From assembly GCA_030704615.1 (NCBI GenBank), contig CM060734.1:55754042-55818041 (forward strand): a stretch of 64,000 bases of DNA. Direction: 5' to 3'. Within the stretch, counting starts at the first letter, position 1. Each line of letters opens with the position of its first letter. This document shows positions 61,052 through 64,000 of the stretch, piece after piece. The stretch is from Takakia lepidozioides (taxonomy: Eukaryota > Streptophyta > Takakiopsida > Takakiales > Takakiaceae). Position numbers and translations under genes: made by a program. The notes beneath the pieces are model-generated. The model was not told the DNA's origin and did not search any database. It was given only the letters and a program-made list of their open reading frames with translations.

Positions 61052-64000
61052 CGTATGGCTCAACCCGCTCCCTAAGAAATCTATGTGCCTAACACCTTCT
61101 TCTCTCTCGTGGTGCTCAAGGTCTGATGTCCACAATCTCCTTTCGACGTACTCGGTTTCTCGCCGCCTGCCACCTCTGCTCATAGGTTACTCCACCGGCC
61201 TGTTGTTCATTTCGAGCCACATCTATCAACACTCGATTACCCTTCGTTTCTTCCAATCCTCGTGATTCCTAGCCATTGCAACCACTCCGGAGCTGTCCGC
61301 TTTGCTCACCCCCTCGGGAAACCGAGCTTCTGTCCAAAGTATAGACTTCCAAACGTAGTATCAGTGAGCACACGATAAACAACCCGCGTCTCCCACACCC
61401 TGATGCATGTCCCGGCTGGATACGATCACGTCGGTTGAGAGCACGATGCTTTCATGAAAAAGGGAAGGAAGAGAAGAATTACACACATCTGTCCCTTCAT
61501 ACTAGAAAGACCAGGGATGCAATAGTAACGCCAGGACCTGTACCAGCCACCTGAAACACCTCTCCTCCAACTGCATGAAGAAGCCAACACGAAGCTGCCG
61601 ATCCTACGCCCAGAACACAGAGAGGGATGGATGCAGAACACGTTTAGCACCAACTGGGTTCAACTACGATCTCCGAATCCAGGCCCATATAAGTGAAGTA
61701 CCTCGAGTGGAGAGCACAAGCTGCAGTCCGACCCACGATGGAGACACAACCAACACATACTACAGGCTCTCAGTGAATGCAGACAATCATCGCACGTGGA
61801 CAAAGACGCAGAGAGAAACAAACGAAGAGAGACGATGCTCCCCTTCCAGCCTTGATTTGCACAGACCCACAATTATGGAAGGAACCACAAGAGGACGCGG
61901 CAGACTGGAGAGGGACTGGAGCCCAACTGGACAGACACAGAGAGGATCAGAGAGCACTAGAAATCTGGTGGTGGTGCCCCAGAAACACAGTAAGAGAAGG
62001 AAACAGTAAGTAAATGCAAAGGCACTCGGCAGAAAGATCGTGTAGTGCAGTCAGTCTCCCCAGCACAACCCGGGCGGCCCCCCCTCCACCCTCCCCCTGC
62101 CCTTCATATCCTTCGGCCTCCCAATCCTCACCCCATGCCTAAGGCTCGGATGGTCCAACGGGCATCTGGGTTAGGCTTGGCCTACTCCCATCCATCTTTT
62201 TTTGTCTCTTTTTCCCAACAAAACAGCACACTGGACAAGAATAGAGTTTGCTCTAAAAGCAGAAGAAGAAGAAGAAGAAGACGACTTCTCCCAGTATATA
62301 CTCTGCCCACTTTGCCGTCCTCGGAATATCTCTGTTGGCTGCCAACAACTAACTAATAGCTCATATCTAAGCTAAGTAAGTAATGGTGGGCTGTGCTGTT
62401 ATGTCGTAAACCACATGCCTGGACCCCAGGCCTGCTGCTTCAGCTCTGGGGGCTGTACTCTGTCACGGGAAGCTTCACACCCTTGCAATTACTCCTTTCA
62501 ATGTACTAACTACTAACCCTTGTAGTTGTTTATGTAGGTATCCCTTCAACATATTCATACCTGTAGGTTGTCTGCAAAGCCATCATCATATGTATACCTT
62601 CAACTTCCCCTCCCTCACATTCATTTTGGGGAATGAGTTTTATACATGTAAGATCATATCTGGATGGTTAGAGTCAAAAGCATCAGTGGGCTGCAAATCC
62701 AATAACCACAAAATGTATCCACCAAGAGATGGGTGCTCACAGCAGGAATCCCGACAGATGCAGTGATTGTTTGCAAATTCTTCCATTGCGCTTGGGTATG
62801 TAGAGATCCCAGAGGCTGAAGAATGGAGACCCTGAAGTCTTCGAATGAATCTTGAATAAGTAGAGGGTAGAGGGAGAGGGTAGAGGGGGTTGGAAGGCAT
62901 TCAGGCACCCGTGGACAACACGGCACGGCACGGGTGGTGCTGGCAGAGGCAAACAGGGAAGGGACTACACGTGTGGGAACTAATAAATATTCAGAGCCAT
63001 GGCCCCACTGCGCTACTTGGAGCCCAGAAGTGCGGCATGGCCTGCTGCATCGCTCGAGGCTCTCCCTCCCTTTTACACAACTCTGCTGCCCCCCAATTGC
63101 GGCGGGAGCACATATGACACACAGAGGAAATTCCAGTGATCGATCAGAAACCATAACTATCCTTCTGGAGACTCACAGGGCAGCCTGATGCATCCATGAA
63201 CTAGAAAGATTGCTCTTTCCTGCAGTGGAACTTGGCAGCAATCCATGTACTTTAATGACTTGCTTAGCTCTTGGAGACACTTGCCCGAATTGGTAGCAAT
63301 GTGCAAAACATCATGACTTTCCTCCAGGAAACTCGCCACCCAACTTCATAGCTTAAGCCTTAAACGAATCGATACATGGAGGCAGTACCCAGCAATTTAA
63401 CGTCTTGGGGAGTCAGGACTAAATTTGCTAGCCGTCCAGTACACGTGTGGGCTGTGGTAGCTCCTCTTGGGAACTCACTGACAGGGGGCCAATAGCAAGG
63501 TCCGGATCTTCGACGAGCACATGGAACCGTGTGTGTTTGATCCCGGATCAAGGTAGGAGTGCCTGGTGAGCAAAGAAATCACCTATGAAGCTTCAAAAGA
63601 TGGGGGACCAGGGCACTTAAGCATCAGCAAAAAGATTCTCAGATTCATGGCCACAGTTCCCAAGAGAGAGAAAGATAACAGATACATTTGTGAAAATGCA
63701 CGTTCGAGTGCTCCGAGCGGAAACTTCCTCGCTCCTGCTCTCACCGATGAGGCCTGCACCTGTGTCTTCAAGTCTTGTTAGGCTGACTCTCCAGGGTATT
63801 ACAACATGAGTAACCCACTGTTCGGATCCACAAGTTCGGTGTTCAAATTCCCTTACTTGACAAGCCATTTCTTCGGAGGTTCGATACGGAATTTCTCTGT
63901 TGAGGCACAAGAAGACACAAGTGTGGGCAGATAGTTATGAGTTGTTATGAACTGACAGGTAGGTGCAGGTGATCTCTTTGGGAAAAACTACAAAAAACGT
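61052..64000. other. Right-end region without a supported gene
   Basis: This begins with the SMI1/KNR4 promoter side. It contains a C-rich tract near 62068-62100 and an AGA microsatellite (62261-62281). Open frames at 61575-62009 (+) and 62654-63154 (-) lack family signals, conserved motifs or splice support. The window may end inside a gene not recognisable from this part. Confidence 0.45.
62261..62281. repeat. AGA trinucleotide microsatellite
   Basis: Seven copies of AGA in tandem. Confidence 0.85.

Noticed and set aside
61575-62009. 144-codon plus-strand open frame
   Set aside because: Arg/Thr/Ser-rich random composition, no motif, and it lies on the promoter side of the SMI1/KNR4 gene.
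62654-63154. 166-codon minus-strand open frame
   Set aside because: No recognisable domain, poor start context and competing open frames on both strands.

Overview
This is a stretch of nuclear DNA from a land plant. The evidence is a LISCL-type GRAS transcription factor, a plant-type DTD2/GEK1 deacylase, a DREPP cation-binding protein, a peroxisomal-type aspartate aminotransferase and a plastid EF-Tu with its own transit peptide. Genes are spliced with canonical GT-AG introns, mostly 100-800 bp. About one gene per 5 kb, with moderate introns and little intact transposon sequence, suggests a fairly compact non-seed genome such as a moss or liverwort. I cannot fix the species.

Layout. 1-3835 (+): 3' part of a GRAS gene whose N-terminus is cut by the window edge and carries 27/28-residue repeats. 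4784-8962 (-): aspartate aminotransferase, 12 exons, with an N-terminal PTS2. 10482-13122 (-): WLM-domain metalloprotease with two RanBP2 zinc fingers. 13.5-16.9 kb: broken gag/DUF4283-like remnants. 18073-19050 (-): D-aminoacyl-tRNA deacylase GEK1/DTD2, followed upstream by a SINE-like element. 20236-21413 (-) and 22748-24519 (+): divergent pair of NAC-beta (BTF3) and chloroplast EF-Tu. 25948-36857 (+): DEAH helicase of the DHX35 family, 23 exons all traced, including one GC-AG intron. 38548-38781 (-): an exon of an unrecognised protein. 41707-43752 (+): DREPP/PCaP protein. 44713-46526 (-): unrecognised gene broken by a tandem duplication. 46.5-53 kb: AT-rich, repeat-rich, with a decayed gene. 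53112-57276 (+): formate-tetrahydrofolate ligase. 58996-61051 (-): SMI1/KNR4-domain protein. 61-64 kb: nothing firm.

Most genes are housekeeping genes without an obvious shared pathway. GEK1, NAC-beta and plastid EF-Tu all serve translation and sit within 6.5 kb, probably by chance. I found no clear new multi-gene system. The most interesting signals are: direct repeats at the ends of two introns of the GRAS gene, a family that usually lacks introns in this domain; a second start codon placed inside the aminotransferase PTS2; a short dispersed repeat found only inside introns of three unrelated genes; an in-frame extra exon candidate in the formate ligase; and a 74/79-bp tandem duplication that breaks an unknown gene. 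All exon coordinates were worked out by eye from reading frame, splice dinucleotides and protein family knowledge.
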